Positions 1 through 15,181 of a stretch of DNA of 64,000 nucleotides are shown here, piece after piece. This DNA comes from Trichoplax adhaerens (lineage: Eukaryota > Placozoa > Uniplacotomia > Trichoplacea > Trichoplacidae). The DNA is taken from positions 699,825 through 763,824 of the forward strand of contig NW_002060957.1 of NCBI RefSeq assembly GCF_000150275.1, written 5' to 3'. The position numbers were made by a program, and so were the translations under genes. Every line of letters starts with the position of its first letter. Within the stretch, counting starts at the first letter, position 1. Below the pieces are notes generated by a model. It ran no database searches. It worked only from the letters and a program-made list of their open reading frames with translations, and was not told where the DNA came from.

Positions 1-900
1 CATTGATTTGGATATTGGTATTCTATATGTACTATAGATATTATATAGAGAATATATATATATATTATGTTTATATATAATTATGTATATAATACATAAT
101 ATTGTTATACATTATATTATATTAGTATATAATATATATATATTCTCTCTCTATATAATTATATATTATATTGTATTATATTAGTACATTATATAGTATA
201 TAGTGAAAGTTGATTGAGTAGGCTATAACTTGATTCAGTTGGGCCAAGAATGTGCAGACTAGTTCATTCTCTTTCTAGTCTTTCGACCACCATTGCAATA
301 TTATCATTGATTTGGTATATTGGTATTCTATATGTACTATATATATATAATTATATATTATATTATATTAGTATGCTATGTTAGTATATTATATAGTTTA
401 TACTGAATGTTGATTGAGTAGACTATAACTTGATTCAGTTGGGCCAAGAATGTGCAGGCTTATTCATTCTTTTTACGATCATTGGACCACCATTGCAATA
501 TTATCATTGATTTGGTATATTGGTATTCTATACGTACTATATATATATAATTATATATTATATTATATCAGTATATCATGTTAGTATATTATATAGTTTT
601 AAGTGAATGTTGATTAAGTAGACTATAACTTGATTCAGTTGGGCCAAGAATGTGCAGGCCTGTTCATTCTTTTTCCGATCATTGGACCACCATTGCAATA
701 TTATCATTGATTTGGTATATTGGTATTCTATACGTACTATACATATATAATTATATGTTATATTAGTATATTATGTTAGTATATTATGTAGTTTATAGTG
801 AATGTTGATTGAGTAGGCTATAACTTGATTCAGTTGGGCCAAGAATGTGCAGGCTTATCCATTCTTTTTCCAATCATTCGACCACCATTGCAATGTTATC
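1..900. repeat. Tandem array of ~200-bp units, four copies
   Basis: A unit beginning CATTGATTTGG recurs at about 1, 305, 505, 705 and (decayed) 900, giving periods of 304, 200, 200 and 195. Each unit has a TA-rich block of variable length followed by a conserved part containing GGGCCAAGAATGTGCAG and ending in ACCACCATTGCAATATTATC. The first copy is longer because its TATATA block is expanded. The array begins at the window edge, so more copies may lie to the left. No coding potential is visible. This looks like a satellite or minisatellite array, or the end of a repetitive element. Confidence 0.93.
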
Positions 901-1567
901 ATTAATTTGCAAGTGCGAACAGAGTGGTGATGTCGTGTTGTAGCATGGACTACTCAATCAATCCAGGGATAGATTGAATAAGTAATAGTCCTTGCGATTG
1001 ATGCAGTACATTAGCCCATGACTTTACTTAGTAGCCAACTAGCATGGACTACCAGGAGAAGTGCTAACGGACTTGGAAGACTGCTGTTATCCACTTTACT
1101 GTAAGCTATCTGCGTCAGATTTGGATAGTCCAAGGTAGAAGAGAAGACTTCGTATCGTCAAGCCAGATATAAAAATCACCTTCACGATCGGACAGACAGA
1201 CCATCGACACACTTGCCGGGTGCACGCACGCTCCAAACAACAGCTAAATTAAATCTCATCAAGTCTCGGTCGCCATTTGCATCCGAGCATTCTATCTCAG
1301 GCTATTAATGGCAATTTGACTGATTTTAAATGAGAATATTGATGAACAATTGCAGCTTGTATTGGCAAGTTTAATGGAATAAACTAATAGTGGATTGGAT
1401 AGCCACATTTTCAATCACCATTTGCCCACAACAACCTATTGTCATCCTGTTGCCTTTCCATGCCTTTTTTAAAATTTGCCGGGCTTTTTTACTGCAGCTA
1501 GAGATATTTCAATTTGTCCATTTTACAACTGCAATTTTACCTAGTAAGTTGATCACAGACACCATCC
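901..1567. other. Intergenic, no recognised gene
   Basis: This stretch lies between the tandem array and the proposed first USP37-like exon. It is less TA-rich than the array. I see only short ORFs without recognisable domains. It presumably holds the promoter and 5' UTR of the USP37-like gene, but no core promoter motif is clear. Confidence 0.5.
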
Positions 1568-4500
1568 ATGAACAACGTCATCGTTGAAGCCAACGTGAAC
1601 GCTAAATGGAGTGGCTTTAAAGAACTAGGATCGGCGTGGAAGAATTATCATTTACAAATTATCAAATTAGCGGGAAAATTATGTTGTCAATTGAAAGCCA
1701 TCCATGACGTGGAAAAAAAATTTGTGGTAACTACATCAATAAGAATGATCATAAAATTGTTCCCTTGTAGTCCATGTAGAATGTTAGTAGGAATAAACCG
1801 TCTTAGTCTATGAAGAAAGTCATTATCGATTGATCTATCTCTATCCATACTCACAGTCTGTAGACATTGCTGACATTCAAGGGATTGATTGCTATAATAT
1901 CCATTGAATTTTCAACGCGGCGTTGTCAATAATAACATGATGTTGCTGACGAAAAATATCTCCTTTTTTGCTTGTTGTTTCGCTAAAGTAATATCATATA
2001 GTGCATTCTATACTTGTACCATGTTAGTGTTGCCCATAGCGAATCTCATCCATGACGATGGCATCGACTATGGCTTGTTCGTACAGACCTGTGCATGTTT
2101 CGAAGCAAAGAGTAGTACGAGAGTGAAGACAGAGAGTAAACATCCACTATTAGCATACAGTAGACTGCCTACTAAGCGCTGCCTAAGATTAGCAAGGTGC
2201 AAGTTTCTTTCTAGTAATCTAGGCTGGATTGTTACCCTCGGATAGTGTGCTAGAACATTTACACCATGACCATGCTCTCGACTAGGCTTCATCAAGAAGA
2301 ACGGTAGCATAGATTAACACCTTCACCACTACGTCTTCCTGACATTGGGATACCTTGAATACGATCGCAATGGATCATGACAAGGACGCTTTTTCTAGTA
2401 AACCCTTGCTCAATTCCACTCGTATTCACACAATTTGACCTAATAAACTGATTAGATGAACCAATTTGCTGGCATGATATTATTTCAATCACCTTGCTGC
2501 AGTAAACGCAGACAGCAGTGGACGAACACATTCCTCGAAAATATTAGCAACTTAATACATAGCCATGAGTCAATAATAACACTGTATAAAACATAAAATG
2601 AACGCAATCGCTCGACTACATTCTACTTAAAGGGTTGCTTAAAGATTTCAAACATCAAAACTATTACGCAGTCTTGCAATTCTCAACCACATGCTTAATT
2701 CATGCCTAGAATACATCAGTGAATCGACATGTGTTGCATTTCTGTCCTATATTGCCCAATTCAATTTGCTTGTACCGGTTACATTGAAAATATCATTTCT
2801 ACTACAATCTAGTTGTCAGGCAACATCAAATCGGTGACCCACTCGGCATCTGGTTGTATTATTTCTTTACAAGATCAAAATCAAATTGTCTTACGATGCC
2901 ATTCCAAAAGTGGTCATAATGAGTTGGATAAGATTGTACACACATTACGAGATATACAAGAAGGGAAATTAAAAGGTAGGTGCCACTGTATTGATCTTCA
3001 ATATGCAACAAGAGTTGAAGTAATTTACTAATGCCATACGTGTTATTGAATCCTATCCGTAATGTAGCATGTGGCCTAATGTCCGCTCGTGAAAGGTCAA
3101 ATTGTTCAGATCTTATGAATGTTGCCAATTCGCCCAAGATGCACAACAAAGTACGTTCAACATAGACTTAGCAATTCTATCTTGGATATTCTTCTTATTG
3201 CAATCTGGTAAAAATTCTAATTCAAACAACGCATATTGATAGGCTTTAGAGTCATTCAATGATCAGTCTTTAATAACTACTACTGTATCTAAACGCAACT
3301 GGGATCGTTCAGACAGCAGCAAGATCAATCATGCTCGTCATTATTTGGTATCGTCTGCAGCGGCTAGGTAAAATGAGGCAATCATTTGTTACACTATCTT
3401 CGTATCCTGACAGTGATGCCAACTTTAAATTCTTAATTGCATTCTAATTTTGGAAAGCATTTGAAAGATCGTTAAATGTAGACTTGTTTACGGCTAAGCA
3501 TGAGCGATTGGCGTTTATGTAGATCCTCACTACTTAACGTTTGATAAAATGAATCTCTTTATTGAATTATGGGCTCAGTGATAGGTCTTCAGTGAATGCT
3601 GTTCCTGCTCAAGAAAAAAATGGAGCTACCCCACCTTCTCTCAAATTAAAGACCAAGACGAATCGGAAAGCTTTGCACTCTATCGACCAGAATATCCGTC
3701 GTAATGTATCACCGCTGGCAAGTCAAGTTGGTTTGCGCCATAGTAATCAAGGTAGTTTAAGTACTGGTTGTCTGAATAAATTCCTAACCAGCAAAAGGAA
3801 AATATTATCAGATGCGTAAGTGATCAATAAAAATCTTAAAGAACTGCATGTCTGTACATGGCAATGCTAAGAGGCTCATACAAAATAGGAATAGTAATAC
3901 TTTACTATCTTATCCTATCAACTTTTTAAGGAGAACATTTTACTCTTGTGCTATTAATTTCCCTATTGCCAACGCAATGCTAATAACATACTAGAATTAG
4001 TAGCGACGTTCTATGGAGTCGCCTATTAATTCCAAATTTTCATAATCTAATTTCTCCTGCGCTGCTTAGACGAAATCAGACTGAATCATCAACACCGAAA
4101 AAGTTTTGTAACTATCAAACTAGTTCGTACTCAGATTCGAAAATTGTTCGAAAGAATTTAAACATGGTCTGGGATAATTCTGATGCAGACAACAAAAAGT
4201 TAAAGGAAATAAAAGGGTTAGGCATGGATGTCATGACATAAGATTAACTTTAAATTAGAATGCCTAATAACGAACGGCTTATTATTTTACAAGGTTTGCG
4301 AATGTAGGGAGAACTTGCTACATGAATGCAGTATTACAAGCTCTTCTCGCTTTACATCCGTTTTTATGTGATCTTGAGAATAAGTTCCTTCAAGATGGTG
4401 CTACTGATGACTTTGTAATTAGGTACGTTCGACCTACAGCCATTTGCAGCGATTACTTATCAACGTCATTGCTAATTTCTTATCGAATTCGATGATACAG

Positions 4501-7500
4501 GATTTTAAATACCTTAGCTTCTGATAGAAAGGCATCGAAATATGTTGACCAATCAACAACTTTGACACAGCTGAAAGAGACCATTGGTAACTTTAATCAG
4601 TATTTAAAGGAATACGTGCAACAGGTTTGATTTGCAATAAAAGTCCAACAATTTATTTCTAGAACACGGTGCAATCATGCCCGTAGACTTTCTGCTGTAT
4701 CTTATTAAATAACTTAATCGCTATCATCCTTACGAAATGCTCAGGATGCTCATGAATTTCTAAGCACCTGTTTGGATAAAATCAAGGAAGAAACCAAAGA
4801 AGTAGCATTGCTTAGCGTAAAAGCTGATGTAAAAATTTATAGACTGCATATTACTATTGCTTAGCTAGCATGCTTATCAATTCTATTGATTGCTAATTTT
4901 TGCGTTCGACTATTGTTCATTTTTGATATCAGCAAGCGGATAACGTTTCCGAACTTTGTCCAGTTACTCTTAATTTTGAAAGTTTATTTATCCGTCGAAC
5001 AACTTGCAATTTGTATGTCCTAGACTTTTCTATACTAATGAACGTAACATGGAATAGTATAAATGCAGTAATTGTATTTGTATCATATTATTTTACTGAC
5101 TAGATGTCAAGGCGGTTCTAAATATAATGAGCCACATCTTATTATTAATCTTCAGCTACCGGTATTGGATTCGTAAGTAACATTTTAAGCTTACAGTATC
5201 GTATTGTATACAGTTGCTGTAATTCATTATCATATAAATAATATGAAAATATGATTGTTGCTATGCCTGCGTATGGGCATATTAGGCTAACTTCAACTAC
5301 TCCAAATGAAATTTCTTTACAAGATTTGGTTAAGAGCGCGTTTGAGGTATTATTTGATATCGCTTGTCCTCATTAATTTACCTACAGTACGATGTAATTT
5401 TTACTCAATATGATTAAACCACTTGAAAAGGATGAACAAGTAAGTTGCACATGTGATTTATGTAAGCGAAATTGTACCACAAAATGGTCATACAGATGGA
5501 AGAAATTGCCAAGGTAATTTACAATCCCATCCAATGCACATTGTGTACGTTGAAATGAATTTTTTTAAGTGATGTAATCATACTCTACAGTTGATCAAGC
5601 TTTTGCAAAATAGTATTACCTGCAATTAAAACAGTGTCGTTAGACTACATAGGTTGTGATATTCTTTAATTGTTTACTCGAAATCAGTATCCTCACCTAC
5701 TAAGGGTGTCATTATAAATGCGCGAAAACTGGATTGTTTATGCCTACGTAGCTATTTAATATCAGCTCGCGGTACAAAATAGATCAATGTAGTTATTTGG
5801 ATCAGGTCATTATACCAATTTAGCAACTAGTGAGTCGCTTTCCTTTGAAACTTTGTAGATTGATGGAGACTAGTATACTCCATGTGATTAATATCATTAT
5901 CACCAATATAACTAGAGCAAACATTAATTTACAGGATCCTAATTTTACATCTAAAAAGATATGAATACAACAAGAGTTATAGTATGTATAGGAAGAGAAA
6001 CGATTCCGTTGCTATTTCTAGGTATCTTTCTGTTGGTAAGTCTAAAACAAGACATTTAATAAAATCAAATCATTGGTAGTATTTTTTTGTTAGTTTATTG
6101 CTAATTCAAGGACAAAATCTGATACTATTCAATGTTCGATATAAGATAACGAAATTTAGAAGTGATAGTATATCCTTATGTGATGTAATACTTGATACAG
6201 ACGTGCACTTTTCAAGTGATCTTTATCAATTTTACACCAACAGAACCATTTTGTGATGAAAATCCGAACATCTTTACTGTACAGAAAGCTTCTTCCGAAT
6301 TGGCTGTTATGAGGTATTACGACGAGCTATCGATGCCAAACTAACTCAATACAATACAATCTGATCAATGATGATATTAAACTATGTATATTTGAATTGG
6401 TTGACATCAAGCTCTGGGTCGAATTATTGTATTTAAACTATTGAAATATTCTAACTAGGAAGAGCATGGTGGCTATGGATAACCAGCCATCCGTTCGAAG
6501 ACAACTTAATTTGGAGAACGAGTTACCTCCTGACACGTTAGTATCTTTACTTTTTGAGGATCATTGACTTCTTTAACGGTTATTGTGTGTGCACTAAATT
6601 GTAAAGTAATTTTTGTCGTTGATTACTATTATTGCTTAAGTGAACTGAGGTGAGATTAATGGAGTATTTAATGGTTTAGGGCTAATGGTAATACCAATTT
6701 GGGGCAAGATGGTAACCTTCAATCAAACGAGCATCAAGTAAATATGGTGATTTTTTTGCATTTAAAAATTTTTCATTTCTGCTGCTTCTGTGTGCCTTTA
6801 TTATCACGTTTAATTTTATGATGTGGTGATGTGTGCATATCTAATGGTCATTGTGAATATCTTTTTAAGGTGAAGAAAAATTCCGAACCAGTAAAGACAG
6901 AAAACGTTATGTCAAAGTTTAATTATAATTATCGATTCATGGGCGTTATAAGTCACAAGGGGCAATCAGTGTCTGACGGTTGGGATATAATTTTTGATTA
7001 GACGACGTATGTTCAGGGTATTCATCCATAAACTAATAGAACGGCTACTTTGAATGATTATGGATTAGGTCACTATATTTGCGACGTCTTTGATCACTAT
7101 AATTCAAAGTGGATTTCTTGCGATGACTCGATTCAGGATGAGGTCTGTTGTTATTTTTTGATAGTGAAGTATGCCTAAATATAGAAATCTTACTTAACGT
7201 AGGAAGATGACAATATTTGGTTATATTAATAATTGATGTATAATACTACTTTGTACGCGTATATACAGTTCATTAATATTCCTGTACTATGTTATTGTAC
7301 GCATATATGCTGCGTCTACTTTTCCATTCTATTGAAATGGCAATTATTTGTTTGTAAAGTAAAATCGTAGCGCATTAGTTAATGCTTTAAACTCTCTTAA
7401 GTTAGACATAAAAATCGTTTTAATGGTTGTACATATTAACTTTATTGCAGACTACTGAGAGTGCTGTTATCAATGAGAGGAGAAGAATAGGCTGTATCTT

Positions 7501-7531
7501 TTTCTATACGGCTTGGCTTGATGACTTGTAG
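1568..7531 (+). CDS. USP37: USP37-like ubiquitin carboxyl-terminal hydrolase
   Basis: Cysteine deubiquitinase of the USP26/29/37 group. Proposed exons: 1568-1726, 2813-2975, 3593-3815, 3995-4216, 4294-4422, 4501-4624, 4745-4828, 4933-5012, 5104-5172, 5286-5346, 5431-5513, 5935-6035, 6217-6313, 6459-6536, 6680-6737, 6870-6978, 7069-7142, 7451-7531. All phases agree, giving about 664 aa. Exons 1-2 encode the N-terminal PH-like domain (LSGNIKSV, then LQDQNQIVL, as in USP37). The catalytic Cys264 lies in NVGRTCYMN, with the oxyanion Asn five residues before it. Next come QQDAHEFL, two CxxC knuckles (CNLC, CDLC), LILHLKRYEYN, and the His box GHYICDVFD with His615 and Asp632. The protein ends GCIFFYTAWLDDL. 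The insert between the two catalytic halves is short (about 100 aa) and shows no ubiquitin-interacting motifs, unlike human USP37 (979 aa). Exon 1 rests on weaker alignment (W-K-x5-I pattern), and the acceptor at 5430 (GAAAAG) lacks a good pyrimidine tract. Confidence 0.9.
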
Positions 7532-9536
7532 TCAAGTGGTTAGATGATGAATCCTGTAACTTTATGGCAGTAGTAAAGACATCTTAAATGACTAAGGAAG
7601 TCAATTCTTTGTCATTGACATTCAGTTGTTGGATCTGACAAATATAAGCAATGTGTAAATACTGTAGTCAGCGATCTAATACGCCACTACCTCGTATATT
7701 AATTATCGATCGATTGGTGCTAGCTTCAATGTTACAACTATACGACATGTCTTGTCGCTATTTTCTTATTCAACCGCGACTCCATATTGACTTTAAAGTC
7801 GTCTGCTATATCAAATAGTGTATTGCTGATAAAAGCTGTTTAATACAATTTATGGATAAATTGGTGATATAAGATGTGGAGTGCATGCCACTCGGCTACA
7901 TCGTTTTCCCAAGGTAAAGCAAGTATTTTAAGATTTTGTAGTCCGTATTGGTTAATACCTCTTTACAATCAATCAAATCTACATGAAGTAATTCAGTATA
8001 AGGGAAAGATTGCCAGGATATCTTTGTATGTATGAAAGATGAAACTGTTTTCTAATTATACGCGTATGTTGGTATGTCCTCGTCTAGAATACGATTTTTC
8101 CGAGATATTTTATGACTAGTAATTGGATTACTGGCACTTTTAATTCTCTTTATTGCCGTAGGCTCAATTGATGTGCTCCTACGATTGTATTAAAATATAT
8201 TGATAGATCCAATGGGATCCAATATGATTAGGGTTAGAAAAGAATTGAAAAGACGTAATTGTTTCTTAATTTGATGTGAAATAAAAATTTAGAAATTTAT
8301 CGACAGTGAATAACTTGTCTCAACTTGTTGATCGATTACTAATGGTTTACCAACCACTGGCATGACTTGTATAATAGTCAGTGCTGTGCAAGCGTTCTTA
8401 TTGATACTTACTGTAGCGCATTTTAACAATTTAAATAAGCCACCTTAGCTTGTTGGCGTGATCCCCCAATTTTTCCTAGTTTCTGTTGTTGAGTGAGAAA
8501 ATACGACATATATCGAAGGTGATGCATGTCTTTCAAATTTACACGGTAAAAATACTGGTATGTCATTCTTGACTCAGTAAACTGCGTAGTCGTTTATCTT
8601 GTTATTAAAGTGCTGCATTGGTGCTGCAATTATGCCAATTGTATCCCTCTTCCATTTCACACTGTTTCATGCTTGTATACCTTTATTTTTAGGAAATAGG
8701 TTAGTACCAAGTCCTTCATAAGACGAATTAACACCGTGAGTAAGCGCATAGTGCTAGTACGATACTAGCTACATGTATACTTTATTTATTCGTCATCGTT
8801 GGCGATCAATATTATAACATTGTATGCCTAGACTGCATGCTCAATGCACCGATCAATAATTATGATGATTGATTGACTAGAACAGTATAATATCATGTTA
8901 TTCGTATTTTTAAAGTTTATACATGCTTGTACATGTTTTCATTACGTACTCCTTGAAAAGGATTTCGTTGTACTTTATCAATCGATCGCTCTACAAATAA
9001 CCTGTAACACATGCACAATCCTGTTTGGCGTTTGCAGGCATACCGAATATAGGAAGGGCCATGCTATGGCTTTGAAAATTTCAATCACTTATTGAAGTAC
9101 TGTATATCTAGTGTAAATGCAATTATGCATGCCTAGAGTGGGAACCAAAGCATGGACAGGTGTAAGTACAGCATGCATAATTTAGTCAAAAGCATCGGAT
9201 AGATTGCTTGCCTGGGTTAAGGGAGAAACGTTTCTCTGTAAGCTATATCATGGACTTTTCGCACTATCTTCCAGTAGGATATTTGGAGAAGTCTATGGCC
9301 AATTGGCCATACATATTGTACTGGTAAATGTCCATTGTACGTATATATGTTATATATGTAGAACATATGTGTCAACTGTTTACATATTGCAATGTCCGAA
9401 CATCGGTAGTGGGTCATTACACTGACTATGATGGACCAATTTCCCATGAATTGCGCTTTATTCTGCCTTACTATGTCGTAGGAAATACTTAAAATCACCT
9501 TTAATCAATGACTATTTCTTCTTTTCAAATCCTATC
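7532..9536. other. Intergenic region, no gene seen
   Basis: About 2 kb downstream of the USP37-like stop. It contains the 3' UTR and A+T-rich intergenic DNA. Short ORFs (for example 8895-9095 and 9204-9425) start at non-ATG codons or lack any recognisable motif, so I do not call them. No tRNA-like cloverleaf was recognised. Confidence 0.5.
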
Positions 9537-9889
9537 ATCAGCCAGTTGAATGCTGTACATTAGAGGCTTTCTGTTACAGTCAACTAGTCATCAAAACGCC
9601 AATAGCGAAGGATGGCAGTGAAAAGAGAGGAAAAGCAGGGAGACAAGGACCACTCTAGGATTTTTTCTCCCCTGACATCTCCCTTTATAAAATACTTTAT
9701 TTTAGTATAGGGATCAGCCAGTTGAAAGCTGTACACTAGAGGCTTTCTGTTACCGTCAACTAGTCATCAAAACGCCAATAGCGAAGAATGGTAGTGAAAA
9801 GAGAGGAAAAGCAGGGAGACAAGGACCACTCTAGGATTTTTTCTCCCCTTACATCTCCCTCTATAAAATACTTTTATTTTAGTATAGGG
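9537..9889. repeat. 176-bp tandem duplication
   Basis: The segment beginning ATCAGCCAGTTGAA at 9537 is repeated immediately at 9713 with only scattered substitutions and a one-base indel. Both copies include GGCTTTCTGTTAC, CAACTAGTCATCAAAACGCC, a purine-rich AAAGAGAGGAAAAGCAGGG stretch, and end TATTTTAGTATAGGG. High identity implies a recent duplication. No ORF spans both copies. Confidence 0.95.
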
Positions 9890-9964
9890 AGATGACAGCG
9901 GGGGAAATTTCTTAAGCGATCCCTAGCCCCATCATCAATATCATTAATCGCAGTAATCCCCCAG

Positions 9965-10795
9965 TGTGTTGATACAGGACATTCTAATAGTACACACTAC
10001 ACAGGTAGTGAGATCAACAAAAGGGAAGCCATTGGCATTTTTTTGGTTATTGTTAGTATAGGACATTTTAATTGTACACAGATAGTGAGATATAGAAAAG
10101 GGAAGCCATTGGCATTTTTTTGGCTATTGGTAGTACAGGACATTTTAATTGTACACAGGTACTGATATAGAACAGGGAAGCCATTGGCATTTTTTGGGTT
10201 ATTGGTAGTTCAGGACATTTTAATTGTACACAGGTACTGAGATAGAAAAGGGAAGCCATTACCATTTTTTTGGTTATTGGTAGTACAGGACATTTTAATT
10301 GTACACAGATAGTGAGATATAGAAAAGGGAAGCCATTGGCATTTTTTTTCCTTCTTGGTAGTACAGGACATTTTAATTGTACACAGGTACTAAGATAGAA
10401 AAGGGAAGCCATTACCATTTTTTTGGTTATTGGTAGTACAGGACATTTTAATTGTACACAGATAGTGAGATATAGAAAAGGGAAGCCATTGGCATTTTTT
10501 TTCCTTCTTGGTAGTACAGGACATTTTAATTGTACACAGGTACTGATATAGAACAGGGAAGCCATTGGCATTTTTGGTTATTGGTAGTACAGGTAGTGAG
10601 ATATAGAACAGGGAAGCCATTGGCATTTTTTTCCTTCTTGGTAGTACAGGACATTTTAATTGTACACAGGTACTGATATAGAACAGGGAAGCCATTGGCA
10701 TTTTTTGGGTTATTGGTAGTACAGGACATTTTAATAGTACACAGGTAGTGAGATATAGAAAAGGGAAGCCATTGGCATTTTGGGGGTTATTGGTC
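9965..10795. repeat. ~76-bp minisatellite, about 11-12 copies
   Basis: The word GGAAGCCATT recurs at 10024, 10101, 10176, 10251, 10328, 10404, 10481, 10557, 10612, 10687 and 10764, so the period is 75-77 bp except for one 55-bp deleted unit. Each unit reads GGAAGCCATTGGCATTTTT, then a variable linker (GGTTATTGG or CCTTCTTGG), then GTACAGGACATTTTAATTG, then ACACAGGTA or ACACAGATA. Between 10251 and 10557 two unit types alternate, forming a 153-bp dimer repeated twice. A decayed copy precedes the array at about 9965. The unit length is not a multiple of three, so the long minus-strand ORF through it is judged accidental. Confidence 0.95.
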
Positions 10796-12598
10796 GTCCA
10801 GTCGTCCAGTCGCAAAACGTACTGTGGACTTTACACTGTACTCTTTACTTGACACTGCCCTGTACAGAGTACAATGTACTGTATGGACACAGTATGCAAA
10901 AGGTTTCCTTTGTAATGGACTGCAGGTGTAGCTGGCGTGCAGCTTTTTGTCTCAAGTGAACGTCACTCGCACGAGAGTCTGTCGTGGAAAACGTCACTCT
11001 CGTCGCCATCCGTCCCTGCACGTCTTTGACCATTTTCTCCATTTTTTCATTTTCACTGGGCTAAGAAATTCATTTTGTAGGACAACAACTCCTTGTCCAA
11101 AAGCTATTTTCTTCCATTCTATATCTTGCTACCAAGTTTAATGTCTCATTCTGTTTATGAATGATAGAAAATTGGCAAGAGTAGAGAGAGAGAGAACAAT
11201 TTCTTAGCGCAGGAAACAAAATTACCAATCACTCAAAGTAGTCCAATTGGTAGAAAGCGTACACTACGCCACAGGAGAAGACGACGTCCCTTTCAACACA
11301 ACTGAAGAGGAAAGCATTTTCAGTGGCAAAGCACCTGGCCGTCATTAATCCATTCCTAATTTGGGGGATTTTGTCTTTGAACTCTCATCAACAGTGAACA
11401 ATTTAGGATTAAAGCCATTTGAATGAGTGGTTGCAATCCTTTTCCCATTGAAAGTGTTGAATTGAGACCAATTGATTGATTTCAAGGCAAACAAATTATT
11501 CTTTCATGCTGTTGTAGAGTGTCAAGACCAACATTAATTATTCTTTTTTCAAGCACATTTTTATTCCTTCCAATACCAACGGCTATCAGCTTCCTTTTTC
11601 AATCAGAAGAAAGCAAAGTTGAATGAAAAAATTTTGCAACAAGACCTGGGCATTCTTGGTCAAAGAAAATTGCTACTTCATTTCAATCGAGTACATCAAT
11701 ACAAGGACATTCAGGTTGGTATCGTCGTCGTCCATGAATTGGCGTCCAGTCCACGTATACAGTATACATACAGTAGAGAGAGAGAGAGACAAATCAATAC
11801 CCAAAATGAATGAAAGATAAATGTCCTGTACAAAGTCAATCCTCCTCGACAAAAGTAGACAATCTTGTTAACACTAAGATTGCCTAACCTATTCAAATTC
11901 AATTTAATCGAGACGACCAGTACATCCATTATTTTTCTGTGATAAACGCATGGATGTCAACAGGAGAAAAATACTTTAGTGTAGACAAGCGAATGCAGTC
12001 ATCATCATCAGTCACGGATCGCGGTAACCATTGACTTGGGATGAAATATTCATTCCAGCCTGGATAGCCGGTCTTTCCTTCCATGTTATACAGTAGAAAG
12101 GAAAAGTAATACATTGAAAAATTCCCTCCACGCTTTTGTAATCGTAACCATAGATAGAATGAATACACACTATCATTAGTCAATCATTGACAATACCATC
12201 AAATACCACTGTATTCCTTCTTGCTAAAACAAGAATCAATCAATCATATTTAGTATAGTTATCTCCACATCCAATGGATTGCAACTGCACCAAATTGGAA
12301 AAAGGAGTTCAATCTCGTCTTTCTACTTGAATCCAATAGCTAGTAGCGAAATAAAATTGATCGATTAAAGCGTAACTTGTACCAGCAGGAACGCTCTTAT
12401 TCACTTTCATTATTGTAATTGTACAAGCGAGAATCAAAGCCCATCCATGCATACTAATATAGTAGCTGTTCATATCTTGATGTTACATCACTAAGCAATC
12501 AATACTGTACTAAGATACATCACCTTGACTTTAACTTTTTCTTTTCCCCACACTCAATCAACATAGAGCAAAACGAACTTGTGCTATCAGAAACGCTC
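10796..12598. other. Upstream region of UBE2E-like gene with short repeats
   Basis: Noncoding by appearance and somewhat less A+T rich than its surroundings. It begins with a duplicated GTCGTCCAGTCGTCCAGTCG and a cluster of TACTGTAC/TACAGTAC-type words at 10830-10895. Two AG-dinucleotide runs occur near 11183 and 11773. No recognisable protein is encoded; ORFs such as 11619-11820 overlap in two frames and show no domain. Presumably it contains the promoter and 5' UTR of the gene starting at 12599. Confidence 0.45.

Positions 12599-15181
<2,583 letters not shown>

Noticed and set aside
9965-10795. CRISPR-like regular repeats
   Set aside because: The whole 76-bp unit is repeated with no unique spacers, and the DNA is eukaryotic.
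10068-10815. Long minus-strand ORFs (up to 167 codons) in repeat DNA
   Set aside because: They are translations of the 76-bp minisatellite in several overlapping frames. The unit length is not a multiple of three and the peptide is repetitive without domain features.
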